Positions 54,413 to 63,140 of a stretch of 64,000 nucleotides of DNA are shown in pieces; within the stretch, counting starts at the first letter, position 1, and every line of letters begins with the position of its first letter. The stretch is from SMWC01 sp045561055. Lineage in GTDB: Bacteria > Pseudomonadota > Gammaproteobacteria > Steroidobacterales > Rariloculaceae. Below the pieces are notes generated by a model. It made no database searches, was not told where the DNA came from, and was given only the letters and a program-made list of their open reading frames with translations. The DNA is taken from NCBI GenBank assembly GCA_045561055.1, contig JBJKYL010000019.1, positions 434,001 through 498,000 on the forward strand, in the 5' to 3' direction. Made by a program: the position numbers and the translations under genes.

Positions 54413-55456
54413 TTATAGTGGTGTGCAATTGTAAGGTTCGATTTCATTCCCAGGTCGCCATAGCCAGAATCGGTCTAGTTTCACCGGTTCGGTAAAAGTT
54501 AGCGGGTCTGTGGTCTCGAGCGTGTAATTTAGCCGTCGTCCATTCTCTGACACTGTAAAGCGTTCTACGTGCCGGGCCTGTAGGCTCTGAGGAATGCCAC
54601 GGTTGTCAAAGTAGGGCCAACTGACTAGCGTCGATTGGACCACCAAGGTATCTCTATCCCAATACCCGACTGAGTGACCGAGGATGCTTGGTTCGGGGTC
54701 GCTGGGTGCAGTATCTGGGTTCATATAGACCGTCCGGACCGTATCGAATTCCTCCTGGCGAATAAGGATCACGTCTCCTTGGTCCACCAGTTCCATCGGG
54801 TAAGGAGGGTCGACAATACTGGGTATGCCTTTCGGCTCGCAGCGGATAGCCGGGTTGTCTGCTATCGGATCCCATGCGGCTTGAGCGGTGATCGCCGCGT
54901 CGGTTAGTGGATAGCTATTCGCCCACAGCCTATCCTGACCTGGGCCACCAATGGTGCTCCAGATACGGAATAGACCCATATCTGAAACGTTGCCGACATC
55001 GCGCGCTTCGAGATCGGCAATCGTCAGCCTGTTGTCTCGGCCTTCAGAGAAATACCGAACGCCTGAACCTCTCAAGATAAGTTCGCGTCCATCCGGAAAC
55101 AACACATGATTCCCGGACATCCGGTTACTTTCCTGCTTTGCAGGCCACCCCGCAACGGTTACCAATGCTCCGATCTCGAGGTCCTCCGGAGTAAATCCTA
55201 TCTGACGCAGTGTGCTTACTGAGTTACTCTCGACAAGCCATATTACCTCTTCGCGATTGGGTTCCCGGGAAGTCAAGGCAAAGCTAATGTGAGGGTTTCG
55301 CCATCTGACATCACTAATAACACCCTGTACCTCGATGATTGTGTCAATTTCGAAATAAACGTTCGCTGAGTGATGCCCGATCGCTGCAGATACTGGTAGG
55401 AAACCGAGTACGCTTAGTACTCTCGAAGAGAAAACTACCCAACCGATTTTTATCAT
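54413..55456 (-). CDS. Secreted DUF6152 family protein (long form)
   Basis: A 347-residue protein. Signal region 'VLGFLPVSAAIGHHSANVYF', core 'VQGVISDVRWRNPHISFALT' and long C-terminal half 'SILGHSVGYWDRDTLVVQST'. Very similar in plan to the gene at 172, including 'GLFRIWSTIGGPGQDRLWAN'. ATG 55456 places the start before the signal peptide. The end of the cytochrome remnant overlaps just upstream. Confidence 0.87.
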   Translation of the reverse strand: MIKIGWVVFSSRVLSVLGFLPVSAAIGHHSANVYFEIDTIIEVQGVISDVRWRNPHISFALTSREPNREEVIWLVESNSVSTLRQIGFTPEDLEIGALVTVAGWPAKQESNRMSGNHVLFPDGRELILRGSGVRYFSEGRDNRLTIADLEARDVGNVSDMGLFRIWSTIGGPGQDRLWANSYPLTDAAITAQAAWDPIADNPAIRCEPKGIPSIVDPPYPMELVDQGDVILIRQEEFDTVRTVYMNPDTAPSDPEPSILGHSVGYWDRDTLVVQSTLVSWPYFDNRGIPQSLQARHVERFTVSENGRRLNYTLETTDPLTFTEPVKLDRFWLWRPGNEIEPYNCTPL

Positions 55457-55475
55457 TTTTATTCCAGGCTGTTGG

Positions 55476-55748
55476 CTAAGGTGTAAAAACTTCAACGACG
55501 TAGGCACTCACATCGCGAATTTTCACCAGTGACAGGGTTGATGTGAATGGTGGCATGTCATTTTGGCCCTGGGCAACGATCCTCGCAAGTGTGTTCAAAG
55601 ATTGGCCTGGTGTGATTGGTGCACCAGTACCGTGCCCTCCCTGGCCGTCTTCGCCGTGGCATGCTGCACAGGCCTAGGCGTAGACAACCCGCCCATTATC
55701 AATATTTGTAAATCCGAGACAGATATATCGTAAATTTTCCACAGATCA
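55476..55748 (-). pseudogene. Cytochrome c (C-terminal of a PQQ-dehydrogenase-like protein) remnant with a TAG nonsense codon
   Basis: Minus-strand frame from about 55748 to TAG 55478-55476. It encodes 'GFTNIDNGRVVYA', TAG at 55676-55674, then 'ACAACHGEDGQGGHGTGAPI' with a heme-c C-x-x-C-H, and 'NDMPPFTSTLSLVKIRDVSA'. These are the features of the C-terminal cytochrome of PQQ-dependent dehydrogenases. The TAG sits where such proteins usually have Gln (CAG to TAG) and there is no start or catalytic domain upstream, so this is a decayed remnant. The rest of 55508-55842 contains nothing recognisable. Confidence 0.7.
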
Positions 55749-55842
55749 ATTCTCGACTACATCAGGTTAACGGCTATTGTTCAGTTACGTGTCCCGTAAG
55801 TCAGCATAAGCGCTTTATTCTTAGAATATTATACTTGTGCTG

Positions 55843-56793
55843 CTATGGATCGAGTGATGCGATGTAAGCGGAGAGGTTGATCACGTCTTCGTCTGTTAAA
55901 TTAGCAACGACGGCTAGCATCAGTGCAGTTGAAACCCCGGTTCGTGCGCCATGCTTGATGTCCCAGAGCGAGCGAGCCATATAGATGGGTGACATACCCG
56001 CAATGCCAGGTATATCTCCCAAGCCCTTTAAGTCCGTGCCATGACAGATATCGCATTGAATTGTTCGGCCCTGACCCGTTGTCGCGAGTTCTCGACCGGC
56101 ATCGAGGCTTCCAGGTGGCACATACGCGATGAATGGGCTATGCGGGTCGCGACGTTCCGCTCGGTGAGAGTTTTCGGGGATTTCGATTATCCGCTGACCA
56201 ATTGATTCCATGCCACCGTTCGGTTCTGCGTGTCGCATATTGCCAGGACCGACATAGGTTTCGGGAACCATATTCGCTTCGATCACAGTTACCCATTTTA
56301 CGGGTTCAAGTTGAGCATAGTACTCAGCAGCGGCTCGTACCTCTTCGTCAGTTGCGTGAGTTGCGCTAAGCAGCATGCTGTTATGTCTTCGATAAAGACT
56401 GATTCTCGCGCCACTTTTATAATCCTGCATTTGTTGGATGACATAGTTAACTGGTAGCCCTGCCATCATCGAGGATTCGGGATGTCCCATACCATGTAAC
56501 ATGTGGCACTGCCCACAGGCACGTACGTTAGGTCGTCGGCCGTTTGAGACCACTGTTGGCATCGGCGGAGTCTCATCGGGATACCAGTTCGGCGGATTAA
56601 AGGGATCGTCGATTTGCGTTTGCGTCACCAGCAAATCGCTACCGGGAACACTTAAAAGAGTACCGTCGTCCGGTCCGCGGCCACGGCCTTCATCCATAAG
56701 CGGGTAGGCCCATCCCGGCGGCTCAAATTCGTCTTGAGCTAGGGCGCCGTATGCTATAAACAAAGCGATAGTGCTACCGAGTAACTTTTTCAT
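55843..56793 (-). CDS. Periplasmic diheme c-type cytochrome
   Basis: A 316-residue protein with signal peptide 1-20 ('FIAYGALAQ'). Two heme sites: C93-GQ-C-H97 in 'RACGQCHMLHGMGHPE' and C247-DI-C-H251 in 'TIQCDICHGTDLKGLG'. Each domain has the class I cytochrome helix 'YVIQQMQDYKSGAR' or 'YMARSLWDIKHGAR', the latter followed by 'LSAYIASLDP'. This is a tandem cytochrome c4/c553-like electron carrier that would accept electrons from periplasmic dehydrogenases (inference). Confidence 0.92.
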   Translation of the reverse strand: MKKLLGSTIALFIAYGALAQDEFEPPGWAYPLMDEGRGRGPDDGTLLSVPGSDLLVTQTQIDDPFNPPNWYPDETPPMPTVVSNGRRPNVRACGQCHMLHGMGHPESSMMAGLPVNYVIQQMQDYKSGARISLYRRHNSMLLSATHATDEEVRAAAEYYAQLEPVKWVTVIEANMVPETYVGPGNMRHAEPNGGMESIGQRIIEIPENSHRAERRDPHSPFIAYVPPGSLDAGRELATTGQGRTIQCDICHGTDLKGLGDIPGIAGMSPIYMARSLWDIKHGARTGVSTALMLAVVANLTDEDVINLSAYIASLDP

Positions 56794-57003
56794 TTCTGTT
56801 TTTTCCGTAAGTTGTAGCCAAAATGCTCTCCATGTTTTCGTTTAGGCCGACGATGTATGTTATTGCTAAAGACGTTGTGGGGCTACGGTCAGTGCGATAT
56901 TTTGTGCTCACTAGCGGTATCTCATAGTGCGGAAAAGTATCGAGGTTTCCGCAAATCATGTGTGGGCTATGATAGTAATGCATACCCTTTGGAGGAAGGT
57001 GAG

Positions 57004-58305
57004 ATGGACAGGCTTTCGCTAATATTTTTTTTATTTAGTCCTGCGCTTCTCGGTGCCCAGGAACTCCCGATTGAGCTTGCAGAGCCGCTTGCGGCTCAGG
57101 GGCTGCTGGAAGGTGATCCCGACGAATTAGGACTCTCGTCAGCTCGCCTTGAGAGAATTGACGGTCTCATTTCAGCTGCTATAGACGATGAGGAAATTGT
57201 TGGGGCTGTAGCACTCGTTGCACGGCGAGGGCGGGTCGCTTATGGGAAGGCATTCGGCATGGCCGATAGTGACGATAGCGAACCGATGAAGGTTGACACG
57301 TTATTTCGGATCGCGTCGATGACTAAACCTATTACAAGCTTGGCAGTGATGATGTTACACGAGGAGGGATTCTTCCTATTACGTGATCCAATAGCGAAAT
57401 ATATTCCGGAGTTTAATGATCCGGTGATTTTGACGTCGGTTTCTGATGGTTTTGAGACACGTGCCGCCCAGTCGGATATAACGATTCAGCAACTGCTGAC
57501 CCATACGTCTGGGATCAGCTACGGCTTTATAAGTAATACGTTAGAAAGAGAGCGATTAGCGCAGCTGTATGATGAAGCTGGCATATCCGACGGAATATCA
57601 GGCACGGACGGTGTTATTGCAGACCTAAGTCGGCAGCTTGACGGACTACCGTTACTATTCGAGCCGGGAACTGAGTTTGCTTATGGACTTTCTACTGACG
57701 TGCTAGGTCATTTCGTGGAGGTTGTTTCTGGTGTGTCGCTGGCCGAATTTTTCGAGACGCGCATCTTCGGACCGCTCAGGATGCGAGATAGTCGCTTCTA
57801 TCTCGAAGCAGAGGGAGCTGAGAGGCTGGCCTCGGTATATACCTCTGCAGCGGGCGGTGGTATCCGAGAAGTGCCCGCGGGGCCTACGGTAAGCTATCCG
57901 TATGTAGGACCGCGAAGTTACTACTCGGGTGGTGCTGGATTAATCTCTACGGTTGGTGATTACGCTCGGTTTCTGCAGATGTTTCTCAACGGTGGTGAGC
58001 TTGATGGTGTCCGTCTGCTTAGTAGGCACTCGGTTGGACTTATGATAAAAAACAATATTGGTAGTCTCAGCGCGGGCCCGGGCGTAAAATTCGGCTTGGG
58101 TTTTGCCGTAGTAGATGATCCGGGCGTGCTCGGAGATTTAAGATCAGAGGGTACGTATTACTGGAGCGGAATATTTCATACGCGGTTTTTTGTTGACCCT
58201 TCCGAACAACTTATCGGGGTGTTCATGGCGCAACTTAGCCCGCGCGATGGAGCGACAGTGGGGAATAGATTTGTAAATGTTGTTTATCAGGCAATTGTCG
58301 ACTAG
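57004..58305 (+). CDS. Exported serine hydrolase, class C beta-lactamase/esterase family
   Basis: A 433-residue protein with signal peptide 'LFSPALLGAQE'. The catalytic S105-M-T-K108 is in 'LFRIASMTKPITSLAVMM', then 'LLTHTSGISYGF' and a Y-x-x region 'EFAYGLSTDVLG'. The family includes esterases and D-amino-acid peptidases as well as beta-lactamases; resistance should not be assumed. ATG 57004 follows GGAGG by 8 bp, so the longer frame upstream is rejected. It starts a rightward set with the TRAP genes (11 bp before the next start). Confidence 0.92.
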   Translation: MDRLSLIFFLFSPALLGAQELPIELAEPLAAQGLLEGDPDELGLSSARLERIDGLISAAIDDEEIVGAVALVARRGRVAYGKAFGMADSDDSEPMKVDTLFRIASMTKPITSLAVMMLHEEGFFLLRDPIAKYIPEFNDPVILTSVSDGFETRAAQSDITIQQLLTHTSGISYGFISNTLERERLAQLYDEAGISDGISGTDGVIADLSRQLDGLPLLFEPGTEFAYGLSTDVLGHFVEVVSGVSLAEFFETRIFGPLRMRDSRFYLEAEGAERLASVYTSAAGGGIREVPAGPTVSYPYVGPRSYYSGGAGLISTVGDYARFLQMFLNGGELDGVRLLSRHSVGLMIKNNIGSLSAGPGVKFGLGFAVVDDPGVLGDLRSEGTYYWSGIFHTRFFVDPSEQLIGVFMAQLSPRDGATVGNRFVNVVYQAIVD

Positions 58306-58316
58306 CGGAAGATCGG

Positions 58317-59447
58317 GTGTCGGAGGAAAAAATTAAGAAGGGTATCGATCATACTCGTCGTAATCTGGTGGCGTCGGTTACAGGCATGGGCTTAGTAGCA
58401 CCTTTCGTCGCCGGTAGCCGCTTTCGCTTAGAAGAACCTATTACCTTGCGATATACCGGGCATATACCTCGGTCACACGGTCTTTATACACAGGGTTTTG
58501 TGCCTTTTGCTGAACTCGTCGAGCGGGAGACTGAGGGTAGGCTACTACTTCAGTCATTTCCCGACAGACTATTGCACGGGCCTATCGACGGTTTTAAAGC
58601 AGTGGTCACCGGAATTACCGACTACACGCACTCGTACGTCACATACCAACCCGGAAGTTTCAAGCTTTTGCATTTACCGCAGTTGCCGTTTCTTTTTCCG
58701 AGTCCCCAGGTTGGAAGCCTAGTCGTCGAAGAGCTTTATCCAAAATATTTCAAGACAGAATTCGAGCGTATGGGTGTCTACTTAGCGCACTGTGACTGCA
58801 CTAGCCCGTATAACTTGATCTCGAAGGTTCCGATTCGGCGTCTCGAAGATCTCAACGGATTGAAGTTGCGGGTCACAGGTGGCTTAAGTTCCGATATTTT
58901 TCACGAGCTAGGAGCAGTCCCGGTAGTTATCGCCGCGGCTGAGATCTACCCAGCTTTTCAGCGTGGTATCATCGACGCGGTCGCGCTGTCTGTTTCCGAT
59001 ATTGCGGCCTATCGGCTTCATGAGATTGGCCGCTACTATACGATCGCGGATATTAATGTAACGCTCCTACACTATAGCCTGAACCAAAGAGCTTTCGATG
59101 CTCTTCCTCAAGACTTACAAGTTAGCTTCTATCGATTGCTTCGGGTCAGAAGTCAGCTAGTGGTTCAGAACTGGTATAGCGGTGCTGCAGACGAACGTGC
59201 ATTTGCTGCATTGCGCGAAGCGGGTGTAGATATACTTGAGCTCGAGGAAAGTGAACTTGATCGCTGGCGGGAAACGGTTGCTCCATTGAAAGAACGTTAT
59301 ATAGCACGATATGAAGCGGAAGGATTGGCCGCGCGTGCTGCGGTAGCAGATATGGAAGCACTCGCCAAGGACGTTGCGTCGCTCACCAATGAGCAGATCA
59401 ATGCTCGAATCCGTGATATGCCGACTCAGGGTATTATCGATCTGTGA
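58317..59447 (+). CDS. dctP: TRAP transporter solute-binding protein (DctP)
   Basis: A 376-residue DctP-family protein. The N-terminal 'HTRRNLVASVTGMGLVAPF' is a Tat-like or Sec leader with RR. Family motifs are 'YTQGFVPFAELVERETEGRL', 'LPQLPFLFPSPQ', 'EDLNGLKLRVTGG' and 'AFQRGIIDAVALS'. GTG start at 58317. Its stop overlaps the dctQ start by 4 bp (GTGA), so dctPQM are one unit. Confidence 0.92.
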   Translation: MSEEKIKKGIDHTRRNLVASVTGMGLVAPFVAGSRFRLEEPITLRYTGHIPRSHGLYTQGFVPFAELVERETEGRLLLQSFPDRLLHGPIDGFKAVVTGITDYTHSYVTYQPGSFKLLHLPQLPFLFPSPQVGSLVVEELYPKYFKTEFERMGVYLAHCDCTSPYNLISKVPIRRLEDLNGLKLRVTGGLSSDIFHELGAVPVVIAAAEIYPAFQRGIIDAVALSVSDIAAYRLHEIGRYYTIADINVTLLHYSLNQRAFDALPQDLQVSFYRLLRVRSQLVVQNWYSGAADERAFAALREAGVDILELEESELDRWRETVAPLKERYIARYEAEGLAARAAVADMEALAKDVASLTNEQINARIRDMPTQGIIDL

Positions 59448-59950
59448 TTGCTGAACGTTTCGACCGCTGGTCTTTCCAAGTGGCCCGCTTGCTCTATAAT
59501 TTCGGCGTGTACGGTGTTCTACCGGCACTGTTCTTACTAGTTACTCTAGATGTGATCCTTCGTTATGCTTTCAACTCACCGCTGCAATGGGGTAGGGACG
59601 CGAACGGGCTATTGCTGCTAATGACTCTTTTTTCTGCGCTACCACACGCCTGGGATAAGGGTTACCACATTCGTATGGAAATTATTTATGGGCGGCTATC
59701 TTCACGCTGGCGCAGTATCGCCGATGTTTTTTCTGCTATAGCCGGTTTTTTCTTTTTCGTGTTGCTTAGTATTCAGGCAATCTTATTTTCTCGCTATATG
59801 GTCGTCACTGAAGAGACTGGAGAGGACTTGAATATGCCGCTTTGGCCTTTCATGCTCTTCCTCGCTTTTAGTGGAATAATCTTTTCGGCAAGGCTACTTG
59901 CGAATCCTGCAGCGACCCAAGAGCACGAGCAAGGCACCTCCAGTAAATGA
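59444..59950 (+). CDS. dctQ: TRAP transporter small permease subunit (DctQ)
   Basis: A 168-residue protein with four membrane segments, e.g. 'VLPALFLLVTLDVILRYAFN', and 'HAWDKGYHIRMEIIYGRL', typical of DctQ. It pairs with DctM in the inner membrane. It overlaps dctP (GTGA) and dctM (ATGA). Confidence 0.93.
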   Translation: MIAERFDRWSFQVARLLYNFGVYGVLPALFLLVTLDVILRYAFNSPLQWGRDANGLLLLMTLFSALPHAWDKGYHIRMEIIYGRLSSRWRSIADVFSAIAGFFFFVLLSIQAILFSRYMVVTEETGEDLNMPLWPFMLFLAFSGIIFSARLLANPAATQEHEQGTSSK

Positions 59951-61248
59951 GTTTGATTGCGCTTGGTATCGCTGGAATCGTCCTGCTACTAGCACTATTA
60001 GCCATTGGTGTCCCAATCGCATTTGCCATGGCCTTCTCTGGGGTTATGGGTTTATGGATCGTTGAGGGTCCAGGCCCTACTCTGGCGTACGCGGTGCTGG
60101 TTCCATGGGAACACGGGCGAGATTTTATCTTTGTCACTGTACCGCTGTTCGTGTTGATGGGTCAGCTTTTTTATCATGCCGGACTTGCCAGCGACCTTTA
60201 CGAGGGCCTGCGTAGTTGGGTTGGGCGAGTTCCTGGTGGTATGGCGATCTCATCGGTTCTAGCTTGCGGCGGATTTGGCGCCGTCACAGGATCCAGTATC
60301 GCGACTGTGGCGACCATGGGAACCATCGTTATGCCCGAGATGCGCCGCTATCGCTACGATTCCCGCTTAGCGACGGGAGCCTTGGCGGCATCCGGTACAT
60401 TGGGCATCCTAATACCACCAAGCCTAATATTTATATTCTATGGTGTCATGACGGAGACTTCTATCGGGGCGCTGTTCATTGCGGGCATAGTACCGGGGCT
60501 GATAACGGCCCTGATGTTCTCATCGATCATATTTATCCGCTGCGTTTTAAATCCATCACTTGGTCCACGGGGCCCAAAGGCAAGTCTACGCGAGCGCGTC
60601 GATTCCTTTAGAAAACTTGGGCCTGTTGTCGGCCTCTTCATTCTCATCATCGGCGGAATTTATGCCGGGATCTTCACGCCAACGGAAGCAGCGGGTGTCG
60701 GTTGCACAGGTGTGCTAGCAATAGCGCTTGTGCAGCGGAAACTCAGTCGCAGCGCTATTGCAGCAGCGCTACGCAGTACAGCGCTAATAAGTGCGATGAT
60801 CTTCGCTATTATCGTTGGAGGGTACATACTCGCACGTTTTCTTGCTGTTACAGGGCTGACCGAGGAGATTGTTGGGCTGATCATCGCGGCGGATCTCGGT
60901 CAGGTCGGCTTCCTCTTGTTACTCGTGCTGCTCTATTTCGTGCTCGGTGCCATGTTAGATGTTTTTGGTATGCTCGTGTTGACTGTTCCATTCCTATTGC
61001 CGGTTACTGTTCAGCTTGGAATCGACCCGATTTGGTTTGGTGTCTTCGTGGTTATTATGGCTGAATTGGCGTTAATCACGCCGCCTATTGGGGCGAATGT
61101 TTTCATAATGCGAAGAGTTGCTCCGGAGGTACCCATGGAGGAGATTTTCCGCGGTGTTTTCCCCTTTGTTCTTGGCGAGCTAGTCGTGCTGGCATTATTG
61201 ATCCAGTTTCCCGATCTCGCTTTGTGGCTGGTCGAGCGGATGGGATGA
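59947..61248 (+). CDS. dctM: TRAP transporter large permease subunit (DctM)
   Basis: A 433-residue protein with about twelve membrane segments. Family motifs: 'LLALLAIGVPIAFAMAFSGV', 'SVLACGGFGAVTGSSIATVA', 'GALAASGTLGILIPPSLIFI', 'YAGIFTPTEAAGVG' and 'VIMAELALITPPIGANVFIM'. It forms the sodium-coupled channel for the carboxylate brought by DctP. The downstream CoA transferase suggests an oxo-acid or related substrate (inference). Confidence 0.94.
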   Translation: MSLIALGIAGIVLLLALLAIGVPIAFAMAFSGVMGLWIVEGPGPTLAYAVLVPWEHGRDFIFVTVPLFVLMGQLFYHAGLASDLYEGLRSWVGRVPGGMAISSVLACGGFGAVTGSSIATVATMGTIVMPEMRRYRYDSRLATGALAASGTLGILIPPSLIFIFYGVMTETSIGALFIAGIVPGLITALMFSSIIFIRCVLNPSLGPRGPKASLRERVDSFRKLGPVVGLFILIIGGIYAGIFTPTEAAGVGCTGVLAIALVQRKLSRSAIAAALRSTALISAMIFAIIVGGYILARFLAVTGLTEEIVGLIIAADLGQVGFLLLLVLLYFVLGAMLDVFGMLVLTVPFLLPVTVQLGIDPIWFGVFVVIMAELALITPPIGANVFIMRRVAPEVPMEEIFRGVFPFVLGELVVLALLIQFPDLALWLVERMG

Positions 61249-61522
61249 AGCGCGAAGAACCGGTCCTGACTACTCTTCGGCGCACTCGTATAGCGGAACT
61301 TCAAGCCCTGGTCTCTAGTTCCAGTATTTTTTCAAATAAGCGGGCCCGATCTCACTATATTCTCCAAGCTCGAGCTAAAGTGGTTAGCTGCTGTAGCCTA
61401 AGTCCAATCGATGGGTTAGTTGTAGACGCAAATAGGATAAGAACCAATATCTAGTTGAGTCTAGCGCGACAACGCGGTGCGTTTCCCCTAGTCTTAGGTT
61501 GCTGGATAGAGGTAGTAAGTTA
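61249..61522. other. Intergenic region between dctM and the CoA transferase
   Basis: A 274-bp stretch. A short overlapping frame has no family features. No hairpin terminator or promoter stands out. Confidence 0.3.
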
Positions 61523-62869
61523 ATGAAAGCAGTTCCGCAGATTACTTTAGTGGAAGCAACGAAGCTGATTAAGGACGGGGACACAATAGTCCTTGGTGGT
61601 TTCGGTATGACTGGCACGCCGGTACATCTTCTCGACGCACTGGCCGATTGTGGCGTCAAAGATCTGACGATCATAAGCAACAACCTCAGTGAACCCGGTC
61701 TAGGTGCCTCTAAATTGCTGCGTAACGGTCAGCTTCGAAAGACAATAGGTTCATTCTTTACAACTAACCCAGAGGCTGTCGAGGCGGCCCAGTCAGGTGA
61801 GATTGAGGTCGAGCTATTGCCTCAGGGCAGTATGGCCGAGGCGCTCAGGGCTGCCGGAGCAGGTATCGGTGGTTTCTTTACGCCGACCGCTGCGGGGACG
61901 CCGCTCGTCGAGGGTCGGGAGACACGTGTTATTGATGGTGTAGAACAGGTTTATCAGCCCGCGTTGAAAGCAGACGTAGCGTTGATTCGAGCCTGGTCCG
62001 CGGATACGACCGGCAACCTCGTTTATCGGATGACAGAGAACAACTTTAATCAGTCTGCGGCTACCGCGGCAAAACTCGTTATAGCCGAGGTGGAGGAGAT
62101 CGTCCCCGTTGGCGATCTTGACCCGAATTACATACATACTCAGGGCTGCTATGTGGATTACCTCGTTGCGGCAAATTTGAGCGAGGACGAACTTGGTTCG
62201 TCTGCCTCTGTTGCTGGGAGTTTGAAGAAAGTCGATGAAGGTCGTATGAATATGGCTCGTGCGGCGTTGGAAGAACTTAGATCAGGTGATGTGGTGAATC
62301 TCGGAATTGGCATTCCAACTCTGGTGGCGGATCTACTGACACCGGAGAGCGGTGTTACGCTACAGTCGGAAAATGGCATGCTTGGCTTGGGGCCGGAGCC
62401 GGCGAGTGGTGGTGCGATGGAGTTTCCTGTTAACGCCGGCAAAATCCCGGTCACGGCATTGCCCGGAGCCAGCTATTTCGACAGCGTGGCGTCTTTCGCG
62501 ATGATCCGTGGCGGGCATGTGGACGTCGCGATAATGGGCGGATTACAAGTTGACGAAAAAGCTAATCTCGCCAATTGGGCTATCCCAGGCAAACCTCTGC
62601 TCGGCGTCGGTGGTGCAATGGATTTAGCGTCCGGTGCAAAGAAGTTGATTATAACGATGACGCACATGTCCCGGGACGGGTCCTCTAAGGTCGTGCCTGA
62701 ATGCACGTTACCACTGACCTCTGCTCGCGCGGTAGATGTGTTGATAACGGAGATAGCTAAATTCCGATACCTTAATGGCCGACTAACGTTAGTTGCACTA
62801 ATCGGCGGAGCGACGTTGGAAGAGGTAGCTGCGAAGACAGATGCGGAATACGATGTAGCAGTCGAGTAG
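61523..62869 (+). CDS. 3-oxoacid CoA-transferase, fused A and B subunits
   Basis: A 448-residue fusion of both CoA-transferase halves, as in animal SCOT but in a bacterial form. The A half (1-225) has 'TIVLGGFGMTGTPVHLLDAL' and 'GIGGFFTPTAAGTPLVEGRE'. The B half (about 240-448) has 'DVVNLGIGIPTLVADLL' and 'LQSENGMLGLGPEP', where the S-E-N-G-M Glu is the catalytic residue that forms the CoA thioester. It moves CoA from succinyl-CoA to a 3-oxoacid such as acetoacetate. ATG 61523; the site upstream is weak. Likely feeds the acid imported by the TRAP system into central metabolism. Confidence 0.93.
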   Translation: MKAVPQITLVEATKLIKDGDTIVLGGFGMTGTPVHLLDALADCGVKDLTIISNNLSEPGLGASKLLRNGQLRKTIGSFFTTNPEAVEAAQSGEIEVELLPQGSMAEALRAAGAGIGGFFTPTAAGTPLVEGRETRVIDGVEQVYQPALKADVALIRAWSADTTGNLVYRMTENNFNQSAATAAKLVIAEVEEIVPVGDLDPNYIHTQGCYVDYLVAANLSEDELGSSASVAGSLKKVDEGRMNMARAALEELRSGDVVNLGIGIPTLVADLLTPESGVTLQSENGMLGLGPEPASGGAMEFPVNAGKIPVTALPGASYFDSVASFAMIRGGHVDVAIMGGLQVDEKANLANWAIPGKPLLGVGGAMDLASGAKKLIITMTHMSRDGSSKVVPECTLPLTSARAVDVLITEIAKFRYLNGRLTLVALIGGATLEEVAAKTDAEYDVAVE

Positions 62870-63140
62870 CATAAGCTTTGAATACGTGCGCGGCGGTATG
62901 GTTAAACTAATTAGTAAGTCATTATCTTGGCGCTGTGCTGGCTATAAGTTTAGTTGTGACTGATCCCGATCATCTTTCCCGTCCATGGGAGCTGAGTTCG
63001 CAGAAAAACTTCGCCGCGATTGACTTATGAGTTCATTGAAGTGGGTTGCCAATTACCGCTCCCGGCTAGATGAGAGATCGGTGTCTCGCGTCGATCTTTA
63101 TTGAGGCCATCTAGGAGGTTTTAGCAATGAAGTTGAGTGT
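62870..63140. other. Intergenic region with a possible broken MoaD/ThiS start
   Basis: At 63127 an ATG with a strong AGGAGG upstream begins MKLSVQVPTYFA and stops at TAA 63163-63165. The sequence recalls the start of MoaD/ThiS-type sulfur carriers, which normally run to 80-100 residues. Being next to a ThiF/MoeB gene makes a truncated carrier plausible, but 12 codons is very little evidence. Confidence 0.25.

Noticed and set aside
55674..55676. Possible recoded codon in the cytochrome remnant.
   Set aside because: The codon is TAG, not TGA, and lies where Gln is expected; there is no upstream start, so it is a nonsense mutation rather than selenocysteine.
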